NCBI RefSeq assembly: GCF_002091755.1
Contig: NZ_BDAI01000011.1
Span: forward strand, 62,001-126,000
Source of the DNA: Pseudomonas nitroreducens NBRC 12694
Lineage (GTDB): Bacteria; Pseudomonadota; Gammaproteobacteria; Pseudomonadales; Pseudomonadaceae
Direction of reading: 5' to 3'
DNA: 64,000 bases
Under the pieces are notes generated by a model that saw nothing but the letters and a program-made list of their open reading frames with translations, searched no databases and was not told where the DNA came from. Made by a program: the position numbers and the translations under genes. Below, piece by piece: positions 51,872-61,226 of this stretch (its first letter is position 1; the number at the start of each line of letters is the position of its first letter).

Positions 51872-52774
51872 TCACTCCCGCTCCATCCCCGCCCAATCTG
51901 TCCCGTGCACCAGCACATCGCTCAGCGCCTGCGCGGCGCTGGACAACTGGTGCTCCGCCAGGCAGAACAGGCCAACGCGGCGCTCGATGCGCGGTTCCTC
52001 AAGCACCACGCAGCGCGCGCCCAACTCCTCCATCTGCTGCCGGCACAGACGCGGTACGGCGCTGACGCCCAGCCCCTCGGCGACCATCCGGCCCACCGTC
52101 ACCAACTGGTGGCTTTCGAACGCCACCGGCAGTCGACCATGCCGTGCCGCCAACTGGTCTTCCAGCAACAAGCGCACGGCTGACGGGCGCTGCAGGGTGA
52201 TGAAGTGATCTTCCAGCAACTGCTCCCAGGTAATTCGCGCCTCATTCGCCAGCAGTGAATCCGCCGGCAGCACCGCGACGAAACGGTCGGTATAGAAGGG
52301 CGTGAAGGTCAGCCCGTCGAGACTGTCCGGTTCCAGTGCGATGCCCAGTTCCACACGGCGGTTGCGGACCATCTCCAGCACCTGCTCGTTGATCACGTCG
52401 TGTACCGCCACATTCACCTTCGGGTGGCGATCACGGAAGGTGCGCAGCACGGCAGGCAGCAGGTTGCCGGCGAAGGAGGGCATGGCGGCGATGGAAACCT
52501 TGCCCAGCTGCAAGGTGAAGTGCTGGTGCATCAGTTCTTCGGCGTTGTCCCAGTCCGCCAACAGGCGCCGTGCCACCGGCAGCAACGTCTCGCCTTCGGG
52601 TGTCAATGCCACGCTGCGCGTAGTGCGCACCAGCAACTGGCCGCCCAGGGATTCCTCCAGGCTCTTGATCGCCAGGCTCAGCGCCGGTTGCGACAGGTGC
52701 AGGCGCTCGCAGGCCTGGGCGAAGCTCAAGCTCTGGGCCACGGCGAGGAAGGCGCGCAGTTGCTTTACGGTCAT
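51872..52774 (-). CDS. dhcR: LysR-family regulator, DhcR-like
   Basis: 300 residues. HTH MTVKQLRAFLAVAQSLSFAQACERLHLSQPALSLAIKSLEESLGGQLLVRTTRSVALTPEG and an effector domain. It is divergent from dhcA-dhcB-atoB-atoE across 122 bp that contains CAATCGATTG, matching the P. aeruginosa layout in which DhcR (PA1998) controls dhcAB. The gene name rests on that arrangement. Confidence 0.8.
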   Translation of the reverse strand: MTVKQLRAFLAVAQSLSFAQACERLHLSQPALSLAIKSLEESLGGQLLVRTTRSVALTPEGETLLPVARRLLADWDNAEELMHQHFTLQLGKVSIAAMPSFAGNLLPAVLRTFRDRHPKVNVAVHDVINEQVLEMVRNRRVELGIALEPDSLDGLTFTPFYTDRFVAVLPADSLLANEARITWEQLLEDHFITLQRPSAVRLLLEDQLAARHGRLPVAFESHQLVTVGRMVAEGLGVSAVPRLCRQQMEELGARCVVLEEPRIERRVGLFCLAEHQLSSAAQALSDVLVHGTDWAGMERE

Positions 52775-52791
52775 TTATAAATACGCCAAAT

Positions 52792-52801
52792 CAATCGATT
52801 G
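52792..52801. promoter_or_regulatory. Putative DhcR operator core
   Basis: CAATCGATTG, a perfect palindrome with partly symmetric flanks (CCAAAT before, GGAAAA after), 18 bp from the dhcR start and about 95 bp from dhcA. Suggested from symmetry and position only. Confidence 0.4.
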
Positions 52802-52896
52802 GAAAAACAAACTTAACAAATCAGTCTTTGCCGGTGAAGCTGCATTCGCTCTCTGACCGATGGGTCGGACATTCCAAATAAGAAAGAGGCAGCAAC

Positions 52897-53595
52897 ATGG
52901 CAGGACTCGACAAGCGTGTAGGCAGTTACGAGGAAGCCCTCGCCGGGCTCACCGACGACATGACGGTACTGGCCGGCGGTTTTGGCCTGTGCGGCATCCC
53001 GGAGAACCTCATCGCGCAGATCCGCAAGCTGGGCGTGAAGGGCCTGACTGTGGTCTCCAACAACTGCGGCATCGACGGTTTCGGTCTCGGCGTGCTGCTG
53101 GAGGATCGGCAGATCCGCAAGATGATTGCCTCCTACGTTGGCGAAAATGCGTTGTTCGAGCAGCAACTGCTGTCCGGTGAACTGGAGGTCGAGCTGACCC
53201 CGCAGGGCACCCTGGCGGAAAAACTCCGTGCCGGCGGCGCCGGCATCCCGGCCTTCTTCACCGCCACCGGCTACGGCACCCCGGTCGCCGATGGCAAGGA
53301 AGTGCGCGAGTTCGAGGGCCGCCACTACGTGATGGAACGCGCCATCACCGGTGACTTCGCCATCGTCAAGGGCTGGAAGGCCGACCACTATGGCAACGTC
53401 ATCTATCGCCACACTGCGCAGAACTTCAATCCCATCGTCGCCACCGCGGGCCGCATCACCGTCGTCGAAGTGGAAGAAATCGTCGAACCGGGCGAACTGG
53501 ACCCGACCCAGATCCACACCCCCGGCATCTACGTCGACCGCATCATTCAGGGAACCTTCGAAAAGCGTATCGAAAAACGCACCGTGCGTTCCTGA
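52897..53595 (+). CDS. dhcA: 3-oxoacid CoA-transferase subunit A (dehydrocarnitine/acetoacetate)
   Basis: 232 residues, SCOT alpha: VLAGGFGLCGIPENLIAQIRKLGVKGLTVVSNNCGIDGFGLGVLL, then GTLAEKLRAGGAGIPAFFTATGYGT. With DhcB it transfers CoA from succinyl-CoA or similar to a 3-oxoacid. In P. aeruginosa this pair serves dehydrocarnitine, but the neighbours here (fahA, atoB, atoE) fit acetoacetate. AGAGG precedes the start, with AATAAGAA (52877-52884) upstream. Confidence 0.9.
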   Translation: MAGLDKRVGSYEEALAGLTDDMTVLAGGFGLCGIPENLIAQIRKLGVKGLTVVSNNCGIDGFGLGVLLEDRQIRKMIASYVGENALFEQQLLSGELEVELTPQGTLAEKLRAGGAGIPAFFTATGYGTPVADGKEVREFEGRHYVMERAITGDFAIVKGWKADHYGNVIYRHTAQNFNPIVATAGRITVVEVEEIVEPGELDPTQIHTPGIYVDRIIQGTFEKRIEKRTVRS

Positions 53596-53621
53596 GCCCA
53601 CCGGACAAGAGAGACAAGAAG

Positions 53622-54278
53622 ATGGCATTGACCCGCGAACAAATGGCTCAGCGCGTGGCGCGCGAGCTGCAGGATGGCTTCTACGTGAACCTGGGCATCG
53701 GCATCCCGACCCTGGTCGCCAACTACGTGCCCGAGGGCATGGAAGTGATGCTGCAATCGGAGAACGGCCTGCTCGGCATGGGTGCGTTCCCCACCGAGGA
53801 CAGCGTCGACGCCGACATGATCAACGCCGGCAAGCAGACCGTGACCGCGGTGAAGGGCGCGTCGATCTTCGACTCCGCGCAATCCTTCGCGATGATCCGT
53901 GGCGGCCACGTCGACCTCACCGTGCTGGGCGCTTTCGAGGTGGACGTACAGGGCAACATCGCCTCCTGGATGATTCCCGGCAAGCTGGTGAAAGGCATGG
54001 GCGGCGCCATGGACCTGGTGGCCGGCGCGGACAACATCATCGTCACCATGACCCACGCCTCCAAGGACGGTGAATCCAAGCTGCTGGAACGCTGCTCGCT
54101 GCCGCTGACCGGCGCCGGCTGCATCCGCAAGGTGCTCACCGATCTGGCCTACCTGGAGATCGAGGACGGCGCCTTCATCCTGCGCGAGACCGCGCCGGGC
54201 GTGAGCGTTGCCGAGATCGCCGAGAAGACCGCCGGCCGCCTGATCGTGCCGGACGATGTGAAGGAAATGACCTTCTGA
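53622..54278 (+). CDS. dhcB: 3-oxoacid CoA-transferase subunit B
   Basis: 218 residues, SCOT beta. Catalytic Glu47 in the LQSENGLLGMG motif; GFYVNLGIGIPTLVANYVPEG at the start and GGHVDLTVLGAFEVDVQGNIASWMIPGK later. It forms the active heteromer with DhcA, whose gene ends 26 bp upstream. Confidence 0.92.
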   Translation: MALTREQMAQRVARELQDGFYVNLGIGIPTLVANYVPEGMEVMLQSENGLLGMGAFPTEDSVDADMINAGKQTVTAVKGASIFDSAQSFAMIRGGHVDLTVLGAFEVDVQGNIASWMIPGKLVKGMGGAMDLVAGADNIIVTMTHASKDGESKLLERCSLPLTGAGCIRKVLTDLAYLEIEDGAFILRETAPGVSVAEIAEKTAGRLIVPDDVKEMTF

Positions 54279-54294
54279 GTTATCCCGCGCTTCC

Positions 54295-54350
54295 CGCTCC
54301 CCAACCCTGGCTACGCGCCCCGCTCCGAAGGGAGAGGGGGGGAGAGGGCA
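54295..54350. repeat. Fragment of a type B repeat between dhcB and atoB
   Basis: CGCTCCCCAACCCTGGCTAC at one side, then GGGAGAGGGGGGGAGAGGGC at the other, matching the ends of the elements at 36167 and 51755 but without the middle. It sits inside the operon. Confidence 0.5.
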
Positions 54351-54375
54351 GCCCAAGCCTTCCGGAGAATGATCC

Positions 54376-55557
54376 ATGCAAGACGTAGTGATAGTCGCCG
54401 CCACCCGCACCGCCATCGGCGCCTTCCAGGGCAGCCTGGCGAATATTCCCGCCCATGAACTGGGCAGCCTGGTGATCCGCTCGCTGCTCGAACGCAGCGG
54501 CGTGAAGCCGGACCAGATCGATGAAGTGATCCTCGGCCAGGTACTCACCGCCGGCGCCGGACAGAACCCCGCGCGCCAGGCGTCCATCGGTGCTGGTCTG
54601 CCGGTTGAAGTACCCGCGATGACCATCAACAAGCTCTGCGGTTCGGGCCTGAAATCGCTGTTCCTCGGCGTCCAGGCGATCCGCTGTGGCGACGCCGACG
54701 TGGTGATCGCCGGCGGCCAGGAAAGCATGAGCCTGGCGCCCTATGTACTGCCCAAGGCCCGTACCGGCCTGCGCATGGGTCACGCAGAACTGCAGGACAC
54801 CTTGCTGCGCGATGGCCTGATCGATGCCTTCAACGACTACCACATGGGCATCACCGCCGAGAACCTGGCGGAGAAGTTCGGCATCAGCCGTGAAGCCCAG
54901 GACGCCTTCGCCGCGCAGTCCCAGCTCAAGGCCGCCTCGGCCATTGAAGCCGGGCGCTTCAAGGACGAGATCACCCCGGTGCTGATTCCCCAGCGCAAGG
55001 GCGAGCCGCTGTCCTTCGACACCGACGAGCAGCCGCGCGCCGGCACCACTGCCGAGTCCCTGGCCAAGCTCAAGCCGGCCTTCAAGAAGGACGGCACCGT
55101 CACCGCCGGCAACGCCTCCACCCTCAACGATGGCGCCGCCGCCGTGCTGCTGATGAGCGCCGAGCGCGCACGCAGTCTGAACCTGCCGGTTCTGGCGCGT
55201 ATCCAAGCCTATGCCAGCAGCGGCGTCGACCCGTCGATCATGGGTATCGCCCCGGTGACCGCGACCCGCAGCTGCCTGGAAAAGGCCGGCTGGAGTCTCG
55301 ACGACGTCGAGCTTATCGAGGCCAACGAAGCTTTCGCTGCGCAGGCCCTGTCGGTCGGCAAGGAGCTGGGCTGGAACGCCGAGAAGGTCAACGTCAACGG
55401 CGGCGCCGTCGCCCTTGGCCACCCAATCGGTGCTTCCGGCGCTCGCGTATTGGTGACCCTGCTCCACGAAATGCTCCGCCGCGATGCGAAGAAGGGCCTG
55501 GCGACCCTGTGCATCGGCGGTGGCCAGGGTGTCGCCATGGCCCTCGTCCGGGACTGA
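54376..55557 (+). CDS. atoB: Acetyl-CoA C-acetyltransferase
   Basis: 393 residues. Nucleophile Cys88 in TINKLCGSGLKSL; ALGHPIGASGAR and TLCIGGGQGVAM supply the His and second Cys; NEAFAAQAL is present. It splits acetoacetyl-CoA, made by DhcAB, into two acetyl-CoA. GGAGA precedes the ATG. A terminator follows at 55703, so atoE may be a separate or read-through unit. Confidence 0.93.
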   Translation: MQDVVIVAATRTAIGAFQGSLANIPAHELGSLVIRSLLERSGVKPDQIDEVILGQVLTAGAGQNPARQASIGAGLPVEVPAMTINKLCGSGLKSLFLGVQAIRCGDADVVIAGGQESMSLAPYVLPKARTGLRMGHAELQDTLLRDGLIDAFNDYHMGITAENLAEKFGISREAQDAFAAQSQLKAASAIEAGRFKDEITPVLIPQRKGEPLSFDTDEQPRAGTTAESLAKLKPAFKKDGTVTAGNASTLNDGAAAVLLMSAERARSLNLPVLARIQAYASSGVDPSIMGIAPVTATRSCLEKAGWSLDDVELIEANEAFAAQALSVGKELGWNAEKVNVNGGAVALGHPIGASGARVLVTLLHEMLRRDAKKGLATLCIGGGQGVAMALVRD

Positions 55558-55702
55558 GGCGCGCGACTAACGACCTATTGGCGAGCGCCGGGCGGCATGT
55601 AGCAATGCTGCTCTGGCAGGCGGGATGGGAGGTGGGCACACCGACAGACGACATCCCGCCGCGGTTTTCGGCGTCCCCCCGGTGCCGGCAAACCCTTGCG
55701 TC

Positions 55703-55740
55703 ACCGCTCGGCCCCACGCAGGCCGGGCGGTTTTTCTGTT
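55703..55740 (+). terminator. Rho-independent terminator between atoB and atoE
   Basis: Stem ACCGCTCGGCC (55703-55713) with GGCCGGGCGGT (55721-55731, one T-G pair), loop CCACGCA, followed by TTTTTCTGTTTTT. It may make atoE expression partly separate from dhcAB-atoB. Confidence 0.8.
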
Positions 55741-55813
55741 TTTGAACACCGCACCATTGCCACAACGAGCTCATCCGAATTGAGCCATGACAAGAACAAT
55801 GAGGTAGACCATT

Positions 55814-57253
55814 ATGACTTCCCACGTGCACACCCCCGGCACTGCCTTGCAGGACAGCCGCTCCGCGCGCTTCGCCATGGCCTGTTCCAACTGGGCCGAA
55901 CGCTGGTTCCCCGACTCCTGGGTCTTCGCCGCACTGGCGGTGCTGATCGTCACCGTCGCCGCGCTGGCCATCGGCGCGCCGGCCACGGAGACCGCCAAGG
56001 CCTTTGGTGACGGCTTCTGGAGCCTGATTCCCTTCACCATGCAGATGGCCTTCGTGGTCATCGGCGGTTACGTGGTTGCCAGCTCCGGCCCGGCTTCCAG
56101 GCTCATCGACCTGTTCGCCCGCGTGCCGAAGAACGGCCGCTCGGCGGTGGCCTGGGTCGCGCTGATCTCCATGGTCGCTTCGCTGCTCAACTGGGGCCTG
56201 TCCCTGGTGTTCGGCGGCCTGCTGGTGCGCGCACTGGCTCGCCGCGAAGACCTGAAGATGGACTACCGCGCCGCTGGTGCAGCCGCCTACCTGGGCCTGG
56301 GCGCGGTATGGGCGCTGGGCCTGTCGTCGTCCGCCGCGCAGTTGCAGGCCAACCCGGCCAGCCTGCCGCCGTCGATCCTGGCGATCACCGGCGTCATCCC
56401 GTTCACCGAGACCATCTTTCTCTGGCAATCCGGCGTGATGCTGCTGGCCCTGGTGCTGATGTCGCTGGTGATCGCCTACATGACCGCACCCGGCGCCGGC
56501 AGCGCCCGCGATGCCAAGGCCTGCGGCGTGGACGTCAGCTTCACCCCGCCCAGCGCGCCGAAGGCAACCCGCCCGGGCGAGTGGCTGGAGCACAGCCCGC
56601 TGCTGATCCTGATGCTGGTGGCCCTGGCCGGTGGCTGGCTGGTCCACGAGTTCAGCACCAAGCCGGCGATCACCGCGATCTCCGGGCTGAATACCTACAA
56701 CCTGCTGTTCATCATGGCCGGCGCGCTGTTGCACTGGCGCCCGCGCAACTTCCTTGATGCTGTCGCCCGCGCCGTGCCGACCACCACCGGTGTGCTGATC
56801 CAGTTCCCGTTGTATGGCTCTATCGCTGCGATCCTGACCACGGTGAAGGGCGGCGACGGCTCGACCATCGCCCACCATATCTCCACCTTCTTCGTGCAGA
56901 TCGCCTCCCACGATACCTATGCGCTGCTCATGGGCGTGTACTCGGCGGTGCTGGGCTTCTTCATCCCGTCCGGCGGCGGCAAGTGGATCATCGAGGCGCC
57001 CTACGTGATGCAGGTGGCCAACGAGCTGCAATACCACCTGGGCTGGGCGGTGCAGATCTACAACGCCGCCGAGGCGCTGCCGAACCTGATCAACCCGTTC
57101 TACATGCTGCCGTTGCTGGGTGTGCTGGGCCTGAAGGCCCGCGACCTGATCGGCTTCAGCTTCGTCCAGTTGCTGGTGCACATCCCGCTGGTGCTGTTCC
57201 TGCTCTGGGCGCTGGGCACCACCCTGCAGTACCTGCCGCCGGTCCAGCCGTAA
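55814..57253 (+). CDS. Short-chain fatty acid transporter, AtoE family
   Basis: 479 residues with about 12 membrane helices; MACSNWAERWFPDSWVFAALAVLIVTVAALAIG is the family start, and FFIPSGGGKWIIEAPYVM and YNAAEALPNLINPFYMLPLLG are the conserved late motifs. It should import short-chain acids such as acetoacetate or butyrate for the CoA-transferase and thiolase encoded upstream. GAGGT site before the ATG; AAGAACAA (55792-55799) just upstream. Confidence 0.88.
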   Translation: MTSHVHTPGTALQDSRSARFAMACSNWAERWFPDSWVFAALAVLIVTVAALAIGAPATETAKAFGDGFWSLIPFTMQMAFVVIGGYVVASSGPASRLIDLFARVPKNGRSAVAWVALISMVASLLNWGLSLVFGGLLVRALARREDLKMDYRAAGAAAYLGLGAVWALGLSSSAAQLQANPASLPPSILAITGVIPFTETIFLWQSGVMLLALVLMSLVIAYMTAPGAGSARDAKACGVDVSFTPPSAPKATRPGEWLEHSPLLILMLVALAGGWLVHEFSTKPAITAISGLNTYNLLFIMAGALLHWRPRNFLDAVARAVPTTTGVLIQFPLYGSIAAILTTVKGGDGSTIAHHISTFFVQIASHDTYALLMGVYSAVLGFFIPSGGGKWIIEAPYVMQVANELQYHLGWAVQIYNAAEALPNLINPFYMLPLLGVLGLKARDLIGFSFVQLLVHIPLVLFLLWALGTTLQYLPPVQP

Positions 57254-57278
57254 CCACGCATTCGGTTCCGGCAGCAGC

Positions 57279-57311
57279 AAGCCCGGATGTCGCAAGACAT
57301 CCGGGCTTTTT
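57279..57311 (+). terminator. Rho-independent terminator after the AtoE gene
   Basis: AAGCCCGGATGTC (57279-57291), loop GCAA, GACATCCGGGCTT (57296-57308), then TTTTTC. A very strong 13-bp stem, 26 bp past the stop, converging on the next LysR gene. Confidence 0.93.
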
Positions 57312-57316
57312 CATGG

Positions 57317-58237
57317 TCAGCCGCGGCTGATTTCCACTGGGCCCAGCACGCGGGCGTCCAGGTGCTCGCCGCTGAGCTGCGCGGCATCCTGGTCGAACAC
57401 TTCGCGCAGCCAGTCGCTGACGGCCTGGAAGCGGCCGATGCGGCCGGCGTCGCGGTGGCTGAGCAGCCAGATTTCCCGCATGACCACCGGCCCGGACAGC
57501 CGCACCAACCCTTCGCGATCACCGAGGATGCACGGCAGCAGGGCCATGCCCAGGCCGCTCTGGCAGGCATGGATCAGCGTGGTTACGCTGCTGGCGCGCA
57601 GGGCGAAGCCGGCGCCGGGGGCGAAGCGCCGCACCCAGGCCATCTCCGGCGTATCGTCGAGTTCCTCGCCGTAGCCCAGCCAGGCCTGCTGTGGCCACAG
57701 CTCCACCGGCACGCGGGAAAAGGACGTGGCCGCGTACACGGCAAAACCGATGTCGGCGACCTTGCGCATCACCAGTGCGGCGTCTTCCGCCGGGCGTGCC
57801 AGGCGTAGCGCGAAGTCGGCCTCGCGACGGGTGAAGGACAACGAACGGTTCGCCGGGATCAGCTGCAACTGCAGGCTCGGGTAGGTGCGCGCCAGATGGG
57901 GCATGTGCTGCACCAGCCAGTGGCTGAAGAGGAAGTCCACCGCCGTGATGCGCACGCTGCCGCTGATGGCGCTGGCTTCGTCGCGGGTCTCCAGCAGCAT
58001 GCTCTGCACATCGCCGAGGATGCGCTCGGCATGGCTGAGAAAGGCCTCGCCGGCGTCGGTGGCCTTGTAGCCGGCGTTGTCGCGAATGAACAGCCGCGTC
58101 TGCAGCGCGGCTTCCGCCGCCACCAGGCGCCGGCTCATGGTCGAGGGATCGACGCCCAGGGCGCGGCCGGCGGCGCTCATGCTGCCGTGGCGGGCGAGGG
58201 CGAGGAGGATCGGAATGTCGTTCCAGTCGAAGTTCAT
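57317..58237 (-). CDS. LysR-family regulator next to a cysteine hydrolase gene
   Basis: 306 residues. HTH MNFDWNDIPILLALARHGSMSAAGRALGVDPSTMSRRLVAAEAALQTRLF; the effector domain includes ADFALRLARPAEDAALVMRKVADIGFAVYA. It follows the isochorismatase-like gene by 19 bp on the same strand, so the two are probably one transcript. The target is unknown. Confidence 0.84.
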   Translation of the reverse strand: MNFDWNDIPILLALARHGSMSAAGRALGVDPSTMSRRLVAAEAALQTRLFIRDNAGYKATDAGEAFLSHAERILGDVQSMLLETRDEASAISGSVRITAVDFLFSHWLVQHMPHLARTYPSLQLQLIPANRSLSFTRREADFALRLARPAEDAALVMRKVADIGFAVYAATSFSRVPVELWPQQAWLGYGEELDDTPEMAWVRRFAPGAGFALRASSVTTLIHACQSGLGMALLPCILGDREGLVRLSGPVVMREIWLLSHRDAGRIGRFQAVSDWLREVFDQDAAQLSGEHLDARVLGPVEISRG

Positions 58238-58256
58238 GGCTATCTCGTGGCGGGCT

Positions 58257-58784
58257 TCAGAAGTGCACGTCGGCAGTTGCCACGACCGTGGCGCGCGGGC
58301 CGAAACTGCTGATGCTGCCCAGCACCGCATTGTGGTGCGCGGTGATCTGCGCGGCGCTGAGCACGGCGTTGTCGACGGTGGAATGGGCATCGCCCACCAG
58401 CGTCACCGCATAGCCCTGGGCCAGGGCGCGGCGGGTGGTGGTATCGACGCAGTAGTCGCTCTGCAGGCCGCAGATCACCAGGTGATCGATGCCACGTGAA
58501 TGCAGGTGTTCGCCCAGGTCGGTGCGCAGGAAGGAGTCCGGGGTGGTCTTGCGCACCTTCAGGTCGGAGTGATGGGTGAGCAGGCGCGGTTCCAGCTGCC
58601 AGCCGGCGCTGCCATACTGCAGATCGTCATCCTCGTGCTGCACCAGCAGCACCGGCACGCCGGCCTCGCGCGCCGAGTGGCTCAGGCTGTTGATGCGCTG
58701 CAGCACGTTGTCGATGTCGAAACAGGCGAAGTCGCCGGTGCACAGGTCGGACTGGACGTCGATGATCAGCAGGGCGGTGCTCAT
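58257..58784 (-). CDS. Isochorismatase-like cysteine hydrolase
   Basis: 175 residues. Catalytic triad of the family: Asp9 (LLIIDVQSDL), Lys79 (LKVRKTTPDSF) and Cys112 (GLQSDYCVDTTTRRALAQGY). Members hydrolyse nicotinamide, N-carbamoyl compounds and other amides, and the exact substrate is not predictable. It is transcribed with the LysR gene and is divergent from the PqqF-type gene across 144 bp. Confidence 0.87.
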   Translation of the reverse strand: MSTALLIIDVQSDLCTGDFACFDIDNVLQRINSLSHSAREAGVPVLLVQHEDDDLQYGSAGWQLEPRLLTHHSDLKVRKTTPDSFLRTDLGEHLHSRGIDHLVICGLQSDYCVDTTTRRALAQGYAVTLVGDAHSTVDNAVLSAAQITAHHNAVLGSISSFGPRATVVATADVHF

Positions 58785-58928
58785 GGCGGGAAAATTCCGA
58801 AGGGGCGGTGAAGCTGGGAATGGTAGCCGCCCGAGTGCGGCGGGCCAATGCCGGCGGACATTTGCTGCCAAAGCCGTATTTCCCTTTGCCCCGGCTTGGG
58901 CGATGGTGTCGGCCATGAACCGGACCGG

Positions 58929-61226
58929 ATGTCGATGAACAATCTCCCCGCCAAGACCCTGATTCTCGCCAACGGCCTGCGTGCCACTGTCATTCATGCT
59001 CCCGGCGCCAGCCACGCCGCTGCGCTGCTGCGCATTGCCCGTGGCAGCCACGACGAGCCCGAAGCCTTTCCCGGCCTTGCGCATTTCACCGAACACCTGC
59101 TGTTCCTCTGCGGCGAACGCTTCGTCGAGGGTGAGCGACTGATGCCCTGGGTGCAGGCGCGCGGAGGGCGGGTCAACGCCAGCACCCGCGCGCGGCAGAC
59201 CGACTACTTCTTCGAGGTGCCGGCCGATGCACTGGGGGACGGATTGGCACGCCTGCTGGACATGCTCGCGCGACCACGCCTGGATGAAGCCGTGCAGGTG
59301 GCCGAACGCGAAGTGCTGGAGGCCGAGTTTCTTGCCCGCGGCCGCGATCCCGATACCCTGATCGACGCCGCCCTGGCCTTGGCGGTGGCGCCGGGGCACG
59401 CGCTGGGGCGCTTCGTGGCCGGCCGGCGCGACACCTTGAAGGTGGAAAGCGCCGAGTTCCAGCAGGCGCTGCGTGATTTCATCCGCTCCTGCCAGGTCGG
59501 CGGTGCGCTGGAACTCTGGTTGCAGGGCCCGCAAACACTGGAAGAGCTGGCGATACTGGCGGAGCGTGAAGGGAGTGTGTTTCCCCTGGGCGCGGCCGTT
59601 GCAAGCACTGGCCGGGAATCCCTTCTGCCGCTCAGCGGTGAGGAGCTGAAACTGCGCCTGCCGGGCGCGCCACGGCTGGTCCTGGCATTCGCCCTGGATG
59701 GCATGGAGGGCGAGGGCGGCGCGCTGCTGGAGCAACTGCAGGGCTGGCTGGCCGACGAGGCGCCCGGCTCGCTGCTGGCCTGCCTGGGGCAGAACGGGCT
59801 GGCCGACAGTGCTCGTGCGCGCCTGAGTCGCTTCGCCGACGGCCAGGCGTTGCTGCGTTTCGATTTCGAACTGGCCGAAGCGTCCACGGCCGATCTCGTG
59901 GAGTCGGCCTTTCTCTCCTGGTTGGAGGCGCTGCGCAAGTTGCCGGCGGATGTGCTCGCCGCTGCGCCTGCCGATGGGGCAACGGGGTCATTGGCGCAGT
60001 TGCAGCGCAGAGCGCGCAGCGACGCGTCATCGGTCTGGCTCGGCCAATTGGTGGCGTCGCGAATGATCCGCCTGCTGGCCTCGGAGTTGGTGATCGGCGA
60101 ATCCCTGACCTCGGCCGGCTTCATTCTCGACGTCGTGCGCTGCGCGAAGCGCGCCGCCGAACCGCTGCGTGCCGAGCCCTGGTCCTTTACACCGACGCAG
60201 CTTCCGGCCGACAGCGAGCCAGCGGCCCTGCACCTGCGCTGGCGCTTCCCCCAGGCGCCGGGTCGACAGGCCTTCCTCAGTGCCCGGCAGGTGTTGCGCC
60301 CGTTGGCTGGCGCGGCGCGGCACGAAGGTGTCACGCTGCGCCTGGAAGCCCTGGAAAGTGACTGGGCGCTGCTGCTGTCCGGCGCCAGAAACCAGCTCGC
60401 CGACCTAGCCGAGTGCGCTATCAATGCCCTCCAGCATCCTCCAGCCGCAGTACTGGGGCAGGGCGCGCGCCTGCTGGCGGCCGAACGCCGTCGCCGCGAA
60501 GGCGAAATGCCCATCCGTCAATTGATCGACCTGCTGCCGCAGGTGCTGGCGGGGGACAGCGAAGCGCTGCCGGACTGGTCGGCTGCTCACTGGGACGCCC
60601 TGGCCCTGGGTATCGAGTTGCCGGATACCCTGGCCGATCACTCGAGCGCCAGCCCGCTGCCACCGCGCAGCGGGCCGCCCGGCCGTCACCGCCAGGTGCT
60701 GGAGATGCCGGGCGAAGCAGCGTTGCTGCTGTTCTGCCCACTGGTGTCCCGCTCGGTGGCGGACGAAGCCGCGTGGCGCCTGTTGGCGCGTGTGCTGGAG
60801 CCGGCTTTCTTCCATTGGCTGCGCGGTGAACGGCAGCTGGCTTATGCGCTGTACTGTGGTTTCCGCCAGATAGGCATGCGGCGCGGCATCCTCTTCGCAG
60901 TGCAGTCGCCGTTGCTCTCGGCTGTTGAATTGCAGGCCGAGGTGGACAGCTTCCTCTACCAGCAGGGCGAGGCCCTGCTGCGCATCGACCCGCAGCGTGT
61001 CGACAGTCTGCGTGCTTCGCTGGCTGCCGAACTGGCCCGCGCGCCGGGCGATTTCGCCGAGCGTCTGCAGCAGGCCTGGCATGACCAGTTGGCGGGTGTC
61101 CTACCGCCTCACCGGGCACTCATGGCCGAGGCCCTGGAGAGCCTTTGCGGCACCGAGCTACGCGCCGCGCATTCCGCGCTGACCTCTGCCCAGGGCGGCC
61201 ACTGGCTGCTGCTCAGCCGCGCCTGA
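58929..61226 (+). CDS. pqqF: PqqF-type M16 peptidase
   Basis: 765 residues, M16 (insulinase/pitrilysin) fold. The inverted zinc motif HxxEH is His52-Glu55-His56 in GLAHFTEHLLFL, with the distal Glu in AEREVLEAEF; RVNASTRARQTDYFFEVP is close to PqqF. PqqF with PqqG-type partners trims the PqqA peptide during PQQ synthesis. The other pqq genes are not in the window. Start MSMNNL at 58929 is uncertain by two codons. Confidence 0.82.
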   Translation: MSMNNLPAKTLILANGLRATVIHAPGASHAAALLRIARGSHDEPEAFPGLAHFTEHLLFLCGERFVEGERLMPWVQARGGRVNASTRARQTDYFFEVPADALGDGLARLLDMLARPRLDEAVQVAEREVLEAEFLARGRDPDTLIDAALALAVAPGHALGRFVAGRRDTLKVESAEFQQALRDFIRSCQVGGALELWLQGPQTLEELAILAEREGSVFPLGAAVASTGRESLLPLSGEELKLRLPGAPRLVLAFALDGMEGEGGALLEQLQGWLADEAPGSLLACLGQNGLADSARARLSRFADGQALLRFDFELAEASTADLVESAFLSWLEALRKLPADVLAAAPADGATGSLAQLQRRARSDASSVWLGQLVASRMIRLLASELVIGESLTSAGFILDVVRCAKRAAEPLRAEPWSFTPTQLPADSEPAALHLRWRFPQAPGRQAFLSARQVLRPLAGAARHEGVTLRLEALESDWALLLSGARNQLADLAECAINALQHPPAAVLGQGARLLAAERRRREGEMPIRQLIDLLPQVLAGDSEALPDWSAAHWDALALGIELPDTLADHSSASPLPPRSGPPGRHRQVLEMPGEAALLLFCPLVSRSVADEAAWRLLARVLEPAFFHWLRGERQLAYALYCGFRQIGMRRGILFAVQSPLLSAVELQAEVDSFLYQQGEALLRIDPQRVDSLRASLAAELARAPGDFAERLQQAWHDQLAGVLPPHRALMAEALESLCGTELRAAHSALTSAQGGHWLLLSRA

